From an uncultured Collinsella sp. (GTDB lineage: Bacteria; Actinomycetota; Coriobacteriia; Coriobacteriales; Coriobacteriaceae): DNA of 64,000 nt. Location: the NCBI GenBank assembly GCA_902494555.1, contig CABUTR010000005.1, positions 25,341 through 89,340 on the forward strand, written 5' to 3'. Under the pieces are notes generated by a model that saw nothing but the letters and a program-made list of their open reading frames with translations, did not search any database and had not been told where the DNA came from. A program made the position numbers and the translations under genes. Below are positions 52,107 to 60,400 of the stretch, piece by piece; position 1 is the first letter of the stretch; each line of letters begins with the position of its first letter.

Positions 52107-52853
52107 TTAGTCTTGCGCGTCGTTGACGGCGACCACCGTCAGCCTGGTTCCGTCAACGGTAAAAGACACGTCGAGTCCGGCGTATGCCAAGTGATAAACA
52201 CGGTTTGGCTCGTGCTTGCTACCCGCGCGGCGCGGATCTTGGCGAAGGACCTCGACCAGGCCGGGGAGCTTTGCGGGCGGGACCATGTCCTGCAGCGTTT
52301 GCGGGAGCTCGACATCGAGCTTTTGCCACGGCGCATCCTCAATCCAGCCACCAGTCGCATCCGGGTGACAGTCTGCAAACGGAATGTAGGGCTTGATGTC
52401 ATAGATGGGCGTGCCGTCGCGCAGATCGGCCCCCAGCACATGGATGATGGGGCCATCGTTGGTAAGCTCGACGCGGTCGAGCTTGACGCAGGTGAGCCCG
52501 ATGGGATTAGGGCGAAACGGACTGCGCGTGGCAAAGACGCCCACACGCTCGGCTCCGCCCAGGCGCGGCGGACGCACGGTCTTCGACCATTTTGCGTTGG
52601 TGCCGGACCTGTCCTGCTTTTTGGCATCGGCGGCTATGTCCTTAGCCGTGCCGCCGGGCGTGCCGTTTTCGAAGCGCCAGAGCAGCCATAGGTGAGAGAA
52701 GGAATCCAGACCCTCAACTGCTGCGTTGGAGGCAAATTCCGGTTCAAAGACGATGCGTCCCTGCAGATGGGGCGCCAAAAAGCTGTTGCGCGGAATGCCG
52801 AACTTCTGCGGCAGGTCGGTATGTATGTGTGCAATAGGTTCCATGCCGGTCAT
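52107..52853 (-). CDS. trmO: tRNA N6-threonylcarbamoyladenosine methyltransferase TrmO-like
   Basis: A 248-residue protein of the TsaA/TrmO family, which N6-methylates t6A37 in threonine tRNA using S-adenosylmethionine. Conserved blocks: FGIPRNS, LDSFSHLWLLWRFE, RPPRLGG, VGVFATRSPFRPNPIGLT, VLGADLRDGTPIYDIKPYIPFADC. The region after residue 170 is the typical long C-terminal extension. Ribosome site unclear; the ATG at 52853 or 52844 could be used. Confidence 0.9.
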   Translation of the reverse strand: MTGMEPIAHIHTDLPQKFGIPRNSFLAPHLQGRIVFEPEFASNAAVEGLDSFSHLWLLWRFENGTPGGTAKDIAADAKKQDRSGTNAKWSKTVRPPRLGGAERVGVFATRSPFRPNPIGLTCVKLDRVELTNDGPIIHVLGADLRDGTPIYDIKPYIPFADCHPDATGGWIEDAPWQKLDVELPQTLQDMVPPAKLPGLVEVLRQDPRRAGSKHEPNRVYHLAYAGLDVSFTVDGTRLTVVAVNDAQD

Positions 52854-52984
52854 TGTACGGCATGGAGGTGTGGGGCGTTGCGCGCAATTCTTCGCCGCGG
52901 TCCCCGTCGTGCAACCAACGGTTGCTTGGAAGGGTGCCGGCTGCCGCGTATGCTTAAGCCATCAACCAGCAGAAAGGAGCCGTT

Positions 52985-53812
52985 ATGGCCTTCGCAGAAA
53001 AGCTCATTGCTGTCCGTCGCGCCCATCACCTTACCCAAGAGCAGCTCGCCGCCAAGCTCTTCGTCACACGCCAAGCCGTCAGCCGTTGGGAGCGCGGCGA
53101 AGTCACCCCTGGCATCGACATGATGAAGCTCATCGCCGCCGTGACCGGCGAGCCTCTGTCTCATCTGCTCGAAATGCCCGAGCACTATTGCCAGAGCTGC
53201 GGCATGATACTCACGCCCGACGACTGCGGCACCGATGCTCACGGCGCAACGACCGACCATTACTGCAAGTGGTGCTACGACCGCGGCAAGTACACCTACG
53301 AGACCACGATGGAGGCCATGATTGAGGATTGCGCCCCGCGCCTGGCACAAAACACCGGTATGTCGCTCGACGAAGCCGTCTCGCTCATGGGCGCCGTGCT
53401 GCCGCAATTGGAGCGCTGGCGCACCGTGCAGGAAAACGAGGAGCGCTACGGTGCCGAGGCGCGGGCGCGCTACGGAGACGAGGCCATCGACGCAGCAAAC
53501 GAAACGTTACTGGACATGGATCCTCAGACATGGAACGACATGAAGGAACTTGAACGCGCTATTCTGGGTCAACTCTCGATTGCCATGGGCGATGGCGACC
53601 CAGAGAGCAACGAGGCCCGCAAGCTTGTCGCAATGCACCGTCGATGGATTAGCCTTAACTGGGGGCACGAGCCCCAAAACGAAGCATACCTGGGCCTCGC
53701 CCACGGCTATCTTGCCGATCAGCGCTTTATCGACTACTACGACAAGCCCTGCGGCACCGGCGCCACGGCTTTTCTGGTCCAGGCGATCGAGTCGTCGTCG
53801 GCTCACGCATAG
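52985..53812 (+). CDS. XRE regulator fused to zinc-ribbon and TipAS-like domain
   Basis: A 275-residue regulator. The first 60 residues are a helix-turn-helix (LIAVRRAHHLTQEQLAAKLFVTRQAVSRWERG). A zinc-ribbon (YCQSCGMIL...YCKWCYDRG) follows at about 75-105. The C-terminal half resembles the antibiotic-binding TipAS/albicidin-binding fold (WISLNWGHEPQNEAYLGLAHGYLADQRFIDYYD). In TipA and related proteins this fold binds thiopeptides and other cyclic peptides. AAAGGAG precedes the ATG. Such a three-part fusion suggests drug- or peptide-sensing control of nearby genes. Confidence 0.8.
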   Translation: MAFAEKLIAVRRAHHLTQEQLAAKLFVTRQAVSRWERGEVTPGIDMMKLIAAVTGEPLSHLLEMPEHYCQSCGMILTPDDCGTDAHGATTDHYCKWCYDRGKYTYETTMEAMIEDCAPRLAQNTGMSLDEAVSLMGAVLPQLERWRTVQENEERYGAEARARYGDEAIDAANETLLDMDPQTWNDMKELERAILGQLSIAMGDGDPESNEARKLVAMHRRWISLNWGHEPQNEAYLGLAHGYLADQRFIDYYDKPCGTGATAFLVQAIESSSAHA

Positions 53813-53863
53813 ACCGCAGCGGCTTTGGGTATTTCAATCGAAACCTCAACCGATTGGAGATCC

Positions 53864-54109
53864 ATGGCTACTGATCACGAGCTCACGCTGTACGTTATGA
53901 CCGGCTGCCCGTATTGCATAAAGGTCAAGCGCTTTTTGGCCGATAACGGCGTGACCATTCCCGAGCGCAATATCTCGACCGACCCCGATGCCGAGCAGGC
54001 ACTCATCGCCGTCGGAGGAAAACGCCAGGTTCCCTGCCTGTTCATCGACGGAAAGCCGCTCTACGAATCGAGCGACATCATCACCTGGGCACAGAAGAAC
54101 CTGCTCTAG
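53864..54109 (+). CDS. Glutaredoxin-like protein
   Basis: An 81-residue thiol-disulfide protein. The active site CPYC is in MTGCPYCIKVKRF, and QVPCLFIDGKPLYESSDII contains the cis-proline and glutathione-site pattern. Start ATG 53864 with TTGGAGA. It reduces disulfides or mixed disulfides in the cytoplasm. It follows the XRE-TipAS gene by 51 bp and may share its transcript. Confidence 0.92.
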   Translation: MATDHELTLYVMTGCPYCIKVKRFLADNGVTIPERNISTDPDAEQALIAVGGKRQVPCLFIDGKPLYESSDIITWAQKNLL

Positions 54110-54112
54110 CAC

Positions 54113-54180
54113 TCATTGGGGACCACTCATTGGGGACGCACTTAAATGACTAGTCGTTAAAGAACGCCCCAACGACTAGT
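54113..54180. repeat. Palindromic repeat family B, degenerate with a duplicated left end
   Basis: ACTCATTGGGGAC appears twice in tandem (about 54111-54123 and 54125-54137), then AATGACTAGTCG and a right half AAGAACGCCCCAACGACTAGT (one internal deletion relative to the perfect copies). It begins 2 bp after the glutaredoxin stop. Confidence 0.75.
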
Positions 54181-54224
54181 GAGAATCAGTTCCTCAAGTT
54201 TATCGAACATGCGTTTGATATTTA

Positions 54225-54433
54225 TGTTATACTCGCATCGAGGTATGAGACTGGTCGAGAGCTCCCGCGGAGGTCCCCAATGACACGCTGGAGCGGGTTC
54301 GGTAAGTAAGATCGGTGGTTACTGCACTCGCCCACCTCAGACAGGCTGCGCTCCTGTTCGCCGTCGCCATCAAAGAACGGCACTCACAACCAAACGTTTC
54401 CGTTATCCATGAGTCACACAGGAGTGCATCGCT
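54225..54433 (+). promoter_or_regulatory. Extended -10 promoter and long leader of the 428-aa gene
   Basis: TGTTATACT (54225-54233) is a near-ideal extended -10 element (TGnTATACT); no matching -35 is needed. Transcription from about 54240 would give a 190-base untranslated leader before ATG 54434, with a possible stem between CTCCCGC and GCGGG(T) (about 54263-54299). No protein frame with a good ribosome site lies in this leader. The rest of the gap from 54181 holds nothing that I recognise. Confidence 0.55.
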
Positions 54434-55720
54434 ATGGCTAAAAAGATTCCAACCCTTTCACCCGACATTATTTCAAACACCTGCTCAGATATCAGCAGGA
54501 TTGTCGAGGCCAAACACCTCGGCCAGAAAGATATCAACCATGAGACCTCTTCGGAAGGGGCTCTGCTCATCGGGCGCCGTCTCGAGCAAGAGATTGCCGG
54601 ATACCCCATCTCCAATCTCAATGGCTTACTCTCGCCCATCGCTTGCCACCTTAAGCAGCACTTTAGCCCAAGCCTGGGCCCGACTTATCTCAAGCGTTGC
54701 ATAAAGCTCGCACGAATTGTTCCGGAAGACATGGGTTTTCGACCGGAGCTTGATCTAGAACACTATCAGTCGCTCGCTCACGTCGCCGACAAAGATCTGC
54801 GCTTAGATCTGATGAACGTTGCCGCGGATAACCATTGGAGCGCGTTGCGCATCGATCGTCATGCCCGCCATCGAAGTCCGCAGGACACTTTGGATGCTTG
54901 GGAGCGCCGTGTGCTTGAATCAAATCAAGAAGTACGGCGCTTCGCCCGCGCCTACACAGATGCCTGCGGAATCATTTCACTCGATGAACTTATTGAGCTC
55001 TACAACTCCTGTGCCCCCAATCCAGTCTCGAGATTTGAGATAAATGAGACTATTTGGCAAATCAGGAACGAATCGGGACAAATCGACAATCCCTGCATTA
55101 TATCCAGAGATAGAAAACTCTATCTAATAGCGCCAGAGCTCGATGACGCTGTCGATGAAGCCCCTTATTACTATGATGACTACGGATACTCCTATCGAAA
55201 ATATGAACGGCACAGCGAATACACCGGTGAGATGCGCGCGCTGCGCGAACGGCGCGTTGGCATCAGAGTGGCAGCCATCTTTGCCGGTCACGAACGTCTT
55301 CCAATCAAAAGGCTCAGCTATGACGAAGTCATCTGCGGGCATATAAAGTGCAGTCGATCTACCGAACGACTCAAGCAGTACGTCCTGAGAGACCCTGAGC
55401 TCAAGGCATCTGATCTCCATGCAAGAGAAGATGAGTTCGATTTCATCATGACAAAGCTTTTACGTTCCGTTGGGCTCAACGGAATGCCAACAGCACAGCA
55501 AATTACCGAAGACGCAGCTTTCTTATTGATTGTCGTACGGCCCGAGTTTTACGAACGCAATAAAACAGCCGAGGTCTCCAAGCTCCTCTCGATAATCTAT
55601 GAAGACGCTCCCCTCTGGGAGTTCAACGGACGTTCGCATACCGAGCTAAGAAACGAAGAAACGGTGGAGCCTCCGGTGTCGACTTTACATCGAGAAGTCC
55701 AATCAAAACAGGCTGCTTAA
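54434..55720 (+). CDS. Unknown 428-residue protein, accessory region
   Basis: I do not recognise this protein. It has no signal peptide or TM segment and is mixed helical, with an N-terminal region of about 150 residues resembling a plain helical domain (LIGRRLEQEIAGYPISNLNGL), a central part with an acidic tyrosine-rich stretch (EAPYYYDDYGYSYRKYERH, near residue 240) and a basic ALRERRVGIRVAAIFAGHERLPIKRL segment. The base composition is visibly less GC-rich than in the flanking genes, which suggests acquisition. AGGAG lies 10 bp upstream of the ATG. The two small genes that follow may belong to the same island. Confidence 0.6.
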   Translation: MAKKIPTLSPDIISNTCSDISRIVEAKHLGQKDINHETSSEGALLIGRRLEQEIAGYPISNLNGLLSPIACHLKQHFSPSLGPTYLKRCIKLARIVPEDMGFRPELDLEHYQSLAHVADKDLRLDLMNVAADNHWSALRIDRHARHRSPQDTLDAWERRVLESNQEVRRFARAYTDACGIISLDELIELYNSCAPNPVSRFEINETIWQIRNESGQIDNPCIISRDRKLYLIAPELDDAVDEAPYYYDDYGYSYRKYERHSEYTGEMRALRERRVGIRVAAIFAGHERLPIKRLSYDEVICGHIKCSRSTERLKQYVLRDPELKASDLHAREDEFDFIMTKLLRSVGLNGMPTAQQITEDAAFLLIVVRPEFYERNKTAEVSKLLSIIYEDAPLWEFNGRSHTELRNEETVEPPVSTLHREVQSKQAA

Positions 55721-55738
55721 CCCTATTAACTGCTTGCA

Positions 55739-55766
55739 TTTTTGTCTACAAAACTGTATACAAAAA
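55739..55766 (+). promoter_or_regulatory. Inverted repeat before the small gene pair
   Basis: TTTTTGT (55739-55745) and ACAAAAA (55760-55766) form a 7-bp inverted repeat; TGTATACA lies inside the right half. It is 12 bp before the first small gene, as expected of a toxin-antitoxin autoregulatory operator. Confidence 0.45.
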
Positions 55767-55777
55767 GAGAGGCCCTT

Positions 55778-56044
55778 ATGGAGCTCATCGCAATCCACCC
55801 CCACGCCCTCAAGCACGGGCTGACGGAGACGGATATTACATGCGCCTGGAACTCCGCGTTCGCATGGTTCAGGCGTGATCTTGAAAATGGAGGTATCGAT
55901 TACGTTCTCGTTGGACTTGATGGAAGAAGCCGTCTCATGGAGCTCATCGCTCGATATTGTCCCAATCGAGATGGCTACATCATTTACCACGCCCTTGTCC
56001 CTCCTACGCACAAGGTGCTCAGGGAAATCGGGGTCGATCGATAG
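55778..56044 (+). CDS. Small protein, candidate toxin of a two-gene pair
   Basis: An 88-residue protein reading MELIAIHPHALKHGLTETDITCAWNSAF and, in the middle, DYVLVGLDGRSRLMELIARY. The size, mixed beta/helix pattern and partner resemble BrnT-like or RelE-like toxins in general outline, but no specific catalytic motif is visible. AGAGAGG is 5 bp before the ATG. Eight bp separate its stop from the next start. I regard it as a candidate toxin only. Confidence 0.5.
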   Translation: MELIAIHPHALKHGLTETDITCAWNSAFAWFRRDLENGGIDYVLVGLDGRSRLMELIARYCPNRDGYIIYHALVPPTHKVLREIGVDR

Positions 56045-56052
56045 GAGGCGCT

Positions 56053-56319
56053 ATGGACGCTAAGCAGCTCGAAAAGATGATGGGGTTTGCCCCCGGAGAG
56101 TTGGAGAAAGCCGCGGAGGCATACGAAAAAGATGAGTGGCCGAAGGGTCGCACCATCAAGCTGGGAAGGCCGTCGATCTCCGATGAGCCAAGCGTTGTTT
56201 TATCGGCACGTGTGGGTGAGTCTGTTCTTGATGCGTTTGACGCAAAAGCAAAGCGCCATGGGCAAACACGCACGGAGCGACTCAGGGAACTCATCACGCT
56301 CGATGCACTGATTGCCTAG
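56053..56319 (+). CDS. Small protein, candidate ribbon-helix-helix antitoxin
   Basis: An 88-residue protein. The C-terminal 45 residues, PSVVLSARVGESVLDAFDAKAKRHGQTRTERLRELI, fit a ribbon-helix-helix DNA-binding domain (strand, helix, helix with TRTERLRELI), as in CopG-type antitoxins. The N-terminal half is acidic and could wrap a partner. AGGAGG gives strong initiation. The gene order is toxin-first, as in brnTA-like systems. Confidence rests on domain outline and pairing. Confidence 0.6.
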   Translation: MDAKQLEKMMGFAPGELEKAAEAYEKDEWPKGRTIKLGRPSISDEPSVVLSARVGESVLDAFDAKAKRHGQTRTERLRELITLDALIA

Positions 56320-56347
56320 ACTCCACTCCCCCGCCGACCCAAACATA

Positions 56348-56398
56348 TACGCCAGCATCCAAAGTCGACATTTTTCGACGTCCTTGGATGCTGGCGTA
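56348..56398. terminator. Long hairpin after the small gene pair
   Basis: TACGCCAGCATCCAA (56348-56362) pairs with TTGGATGCTGGCGTA (56384-56398), and GTCGA/TCGAC (56364-56368 / 56375-56379) extends it inward. It lies 29 bp after the candidate antitoxin and ahead of the dus end; probable bidirectional terminator. Confidence 0.7.
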
Positions 56399-56425
56399 CA
56401 GCTTTTGTATGGGTTCGGCACGGGC

Positions 56426-56477
56426 AGTCATTGGAGACGTTCTTAAATGACTGGTCGTTAAAGAACGTCCAACGACT
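56426..56477. repeat. Palindromic repeat family B, degenerate
   Basis: AGTCATTGGAGACGTTCTT (56426-56444) and AAGAACGTCCAACGACT (56461-56477) are decayed arms of the family B palindrome around AATGACTGGTCG. It ends 3 bp before the dihydrouridine synthase stop. Confidence 0.75.
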
Positions 56478-56479
56478 AA

Positions 56480-57433
56480 CTAGCCGTGGAAGCGGGCTAT
56501 GGGTGCAAGTGGTTGTTCGCGAAAGACGCGCTCGACGGCGGCGCGGTATTCGTCGACCTTTTTGGTCTTACGTACGAGCTTGTGAACGGTAGCGGGGTCA
56601 GCGAAAGCGCACTTGGCGTAGAACCACCACTCCTTCATACGAAAGACCGCATTGCCGCCTATCTCGTCTGCATAGGCCGCAAACAGCGTGTCGTGAAAAC
56701 GCTGCAGCTCGGCTGCTGTGGCAGCAGGACCGCCGTTGACCATGCGAGCCAGCGCGGGATTCGCGAGGAGGCCGCGCCCCAGCATTACATGGCGCGTGCC
56801 GGGATAGGCCTCCGCCAGCGCATCCATGTCCTCTAAATCAAAAATATCACCGTTATAGGCGACCGGGAACGGCGCGCGCTCCAGCGTCTCGCCATAAAAC
56901 TCTTTGCGCGGCGAGCCCGTATAGCGGTCCTTTTGCACGCGCGGATGCACAATGAGCTCGGCCAGTGGCATGCGGCAATACAGATCGAGCACGCGCTCGT
57001 ATTCGTCGTCGCTCTCCAGCCCCAGCCTAGTCTTTACCGATACCGGCAACAGCGAGCGTTCGCACACATCGCTCAAGAACACCTCGAGCTCGTCCAAGTT
57101 GCGCAAAAAGCCCGATCCTTTGCCCTTGGCAACAACCGTACCCGAGGGGCAGCCCAGGTTGAGATTGACCTCGCGGTAACCCATGTCGGCGAGTACCTGT
57201 GCCGCCCACACAAACTCATCCGCATTCTTGGACATGAGCTGGGGCACCACGTTGAGCCCCTGGTTATTAGCAGGATCGATCTCCTTAAACGCCTTGCCGC
57301 CAAAGTGGTTGCCCACCCGCGGCGGCGGCAAAAACGGCGTGTAGTAGCAATCAAGCGCGCCGAAGCACTCCGCATGCACGCGACGGAACACATGCCCGGT
57401 AATCCCCTCCATGGGGGCCAGCGAAAGTTTCAT
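56480..57433 (-). CDS. tRNA-dihydrouridine synthase family protein
   Basis: A 317-residue FMN-dependent TIM-barrel enzyme that reduces uridines in tRNA. Motifs: LAPMEGITGHVFRR at the N-terminus, VNLNLGCPSGTV with the catalytic cysteine, GSGFLRNLDEL, VKTRLG, IVHPRVQKDRYTG, and VAYNGDIFDLEDM, GRGLLANPALA. Start ATG 57433 (the upstream start at 57448 adds five residues). Which of the Dus branches it belongs to is unclear. Confidence 0.92.
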   Translation of the reverse strand: MKLSLAPMEGITGHVFRRVHAECFGALDCYYTPFLPPPRVGNHFGGKAFKEIDPANNQGLNVVPQLMSKNADEFVWAAQVLADMGYREVNLNLGCPSGTVVAKGKGSGFLRNLDELEVFLSDVCERSLLPVSVKTRLGLESDDEYERVLDLYCRMPLAELIVHPRVQKDRYTGSPRKEFYGETLERAPFPVAYNGDIFDLEDMDALAEAYPGTRHVMLGRGLLANPALARMVNGGPAATAAELQRFHDTLFAAYADEIGGNAVFRMKEWWFYAKCAFADPATVHKLVRKTKKVDEYRAAVERVFREQPLAPIARFHG

Positions 57434-57458
57434 CTGCTCTTCTCTCATATCAACGAAC

Positions 57459-57485
57459 GTGACAAAGGGGCTGTCCCTTGGTCAC
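57459..57485. repeat. Palindromic repeat family A at the ABC fusion gene end
   Basis: GTGACAAAGGG (57459-57469) / CCCTTGGTCAC (57475-57485) with one mismatch. It begins 26 bp before the Dus start and ends 1 bp short of the stop of the ABC gene at 57487. Confidence 0.85.
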
Positions 57486-57486
57486 A

Positions 57487-60400
57487 TTATTCGGAGCGTA
57501 GGGCTTCTACGGGGTCTTTCTTGGATGCGCTGCGGGCCGGCAGCAGGCCGGCGACAACCGTCAGCAGCACCGAAATCGCGATGAGCACCAGCGCATCCTG
57601 CACGGGCAGGCTCATCAGATTGGGGACCTGTTTGGCAGCAAGCGCCCAGGCATTAACCGGGAAGCTCACGAGCACCACAACGACAATGGCAAAGACGCCG
57701 GCAATGAGGCCCTCGATAAAGGTCTCGGCATTGAATACGTTGGCCACGTTGCGCTTTGACGCGCCGATCGCGCGCAGGATGCCAATCTCCTTTTTGCGCT
57801 CCAGTACGCTGATGTAGGTGATGATGCCGATCATGATGGAGCTCACGACCAGGCTGATGCTCACGAACGCGATGAGCACCAAGCTGATGGTGTTCACGAT
57901 GTCGGTTACCGAGCCCATGATGATGCCCATGTAGTCGGTGTACGAGATTGCCTGTTCATCGTGGCCGGCAGCTTTGACCTGCTTGTTGTACGCATCGATG
58001 TGATCGAGCACGCGCTCCTTGGCCTCAAAGTCGCGCGGGAAAATCTTAACCGAGATGGGGTCTGCCTCATCCGCATAGCCCAACGTGGTCAGATTGTTAT
58101 CGTAGGTGAGCTTCGAAGCCTTGGCATAGCTCATCATGAGCGAGCTCAGATCTTCGGCGTCCATGTTGAAATGGATGGCACGCGCAAAGGCGCTCGCATC
58201 CACACGCATAGCGCTCGCCAGGTTGGCAAAACTCGATGACACCTGCGTCGCCATCTGGCCCATGAGCCCTGCCGCACCCGCCTTGAGCTGAGCTGACACC
58301 GTCGCCGCAATCTGATCGCTGATCGACTTCGTCACCTGATCCATAGCCTGCTGCAGATACGGAGCCAGTTGCTTTTGCACATAGTCGGTCATCGCCTGCT
58401 GCAGGCGCTCGGCCAGGGCATCGCCGCCGAGCGCTTTGAGCTGGGCCAGGATTTGCTGGGCTGCTGTATCACTCTCAAGATACGTCGAGAATGCGGCAGC
58501 GAGCTTCGATGCGTCCTTAAGATCTTCGGGCGACAGCGCCTTAAACTGATCAGACCGCAAAAAGCCCTCAAACAGCTGGTTGGCAAGCGTTCCCACCTGC
58601 TGCATTTGCTCGGGCGTGAGCTCCAGACCGTCAAAGATGCCCGAGAAATCTGGGACCGGCGCTTTGGCGATGATGTCGCTGAAGTCGATGTCCTTCCCAA
58701 CGCCCGAAAGGTCAATGTCCAGCCCGGACAAGTCGATACCAGAAAGGTCCATACCGCCAGCAGCGCCCGAGAGCGCAGACGTATCGAACGAGAACGCGCT
58801 CTTGAGCGCCGCCTCGTCCACACTGAACATGCTGCCCAGATCCACTCCTTGTTTGGCCTCGCCTTGCAGTTCGTCGAAAGTTTTGCCCGTAAAGACATCC
58901 GTCTCGGGATGAGCAAGTTGCTCCTGAACAATCTGCGAATCGGTGGCGCGCTCCATAAGCTGGCGAGTCAGTGCATGCGTATAGGCAATGCCCGGAGACA
59001 ATGCACTCGCATTGGCCGTCTCGTTCGGTCGCACCACGCCCACAATGCGCACGTCAATACCGTCGGCAACCTTGGCGACCATAAAGTCGGCGTCGCCAGA
59101 CATGTCGGTCCACATGCCGGTCTCTTCGTTTTTACGATAGGCATCGGCCGGCGACAGCACCTTAAACGTCGTGGACAGCGCATCGTCGTAGGTAAAGTCG
59201 GTGCCGGTCTCGGGCGTTTCGACCCCACCGTCGGCCGCCATGGCGCTGTTAACCAGGTCGTTGAGCTCATCGATATCCAGCGCACCGATGCTGTAGAGCG
59301 TGTAATCGCCCACCGTGCCACGGCTCGAAAGCACCATTACGGCTTCGTTAGCAGACGTAGGCCAATGCCCCGCCACGACATCGTACTGGCTGTCGAGCAG
59401 GCTCTGGTCGTCGATCATCTCGTTAAAGACCGAGGTTCCCATGGATTCCATGCTCACCGTTGCCGCCGAGCTCGCGCCCCCGCTCATGGCCTCGGTCATA
59501 GCGTTGGGCACCAGCCGGACAGGCTTCTCATCGCCCTTGCCGGCACGGTAGACAACCGGCGATACACCGTAGCCGTACTGAATGGCGTTGACCTCTTTAT
59601 CGATGCCGTCGCCACCGGCATCGAGCCATGCCTTAAAACTCGTCATGTCGTTGGACTTAACGCTTGCAAACATATCCTTTACGGCCGTGACCACGGGAAT
59701 CTTATCGGTTCCCTGAGCCTTGCCGCCGGCACTGTCGTCGGACGAATCCACGCTTTCAGACGAGCCATCATCCGCAGCCCCCTGCCCGCCCATCATGGAC
59801 GACAGGTCGTAGTCCTGCTTGGAGATGGTAAGCGGGTAGCTCGAGAGCGTGTCCACCTCGACCTTTTTGATGTAACCGTTTACGCCGTTGGAAAGCGCCA
59901 GAATCGCCGCGATCCCGATGATGCCGATGGACCCCGCAAAGGCCGTCATGGCCGTGCGGCCCTTCTTAGTCATAAGGTTTCGGGCAGAAAGACCCAACGC
60001 CGTCACAAAGCTCATCGAGGTTTTGCGCGTGGGCCTGGCTTCGCGGCGCGTGGCTTTGGCAACATCGAAGGGATCGGAATCGTCGGTGATCTTGCCGTCC
60101 GCCAGGTTGACGATGCGCGTGGCGTACTGGTACGCCAGCTCGGGATTGTGCGTGACCATGATGACCAGGCGGTCGCGCGCCACGTCTTTGAGCAAATCCA
60201 TGACCTGCACGGATGTCGTTGAGTCCAAAGCGCCGGTCGGCTCGTCTGCCAGCACAATCTCGGGATCGTTGATCAGGGCGCGGGCAATGGCCACGCGCTG
60301 CATCTGCCCGCCCGAAAGCTGGCTCGGGCGCTTGTTAACGTGCTCGCCCAAGCCGACTTTCTCCAACGCCTCGCGCGCACGCTGGCGGCGCTCGGCATGC

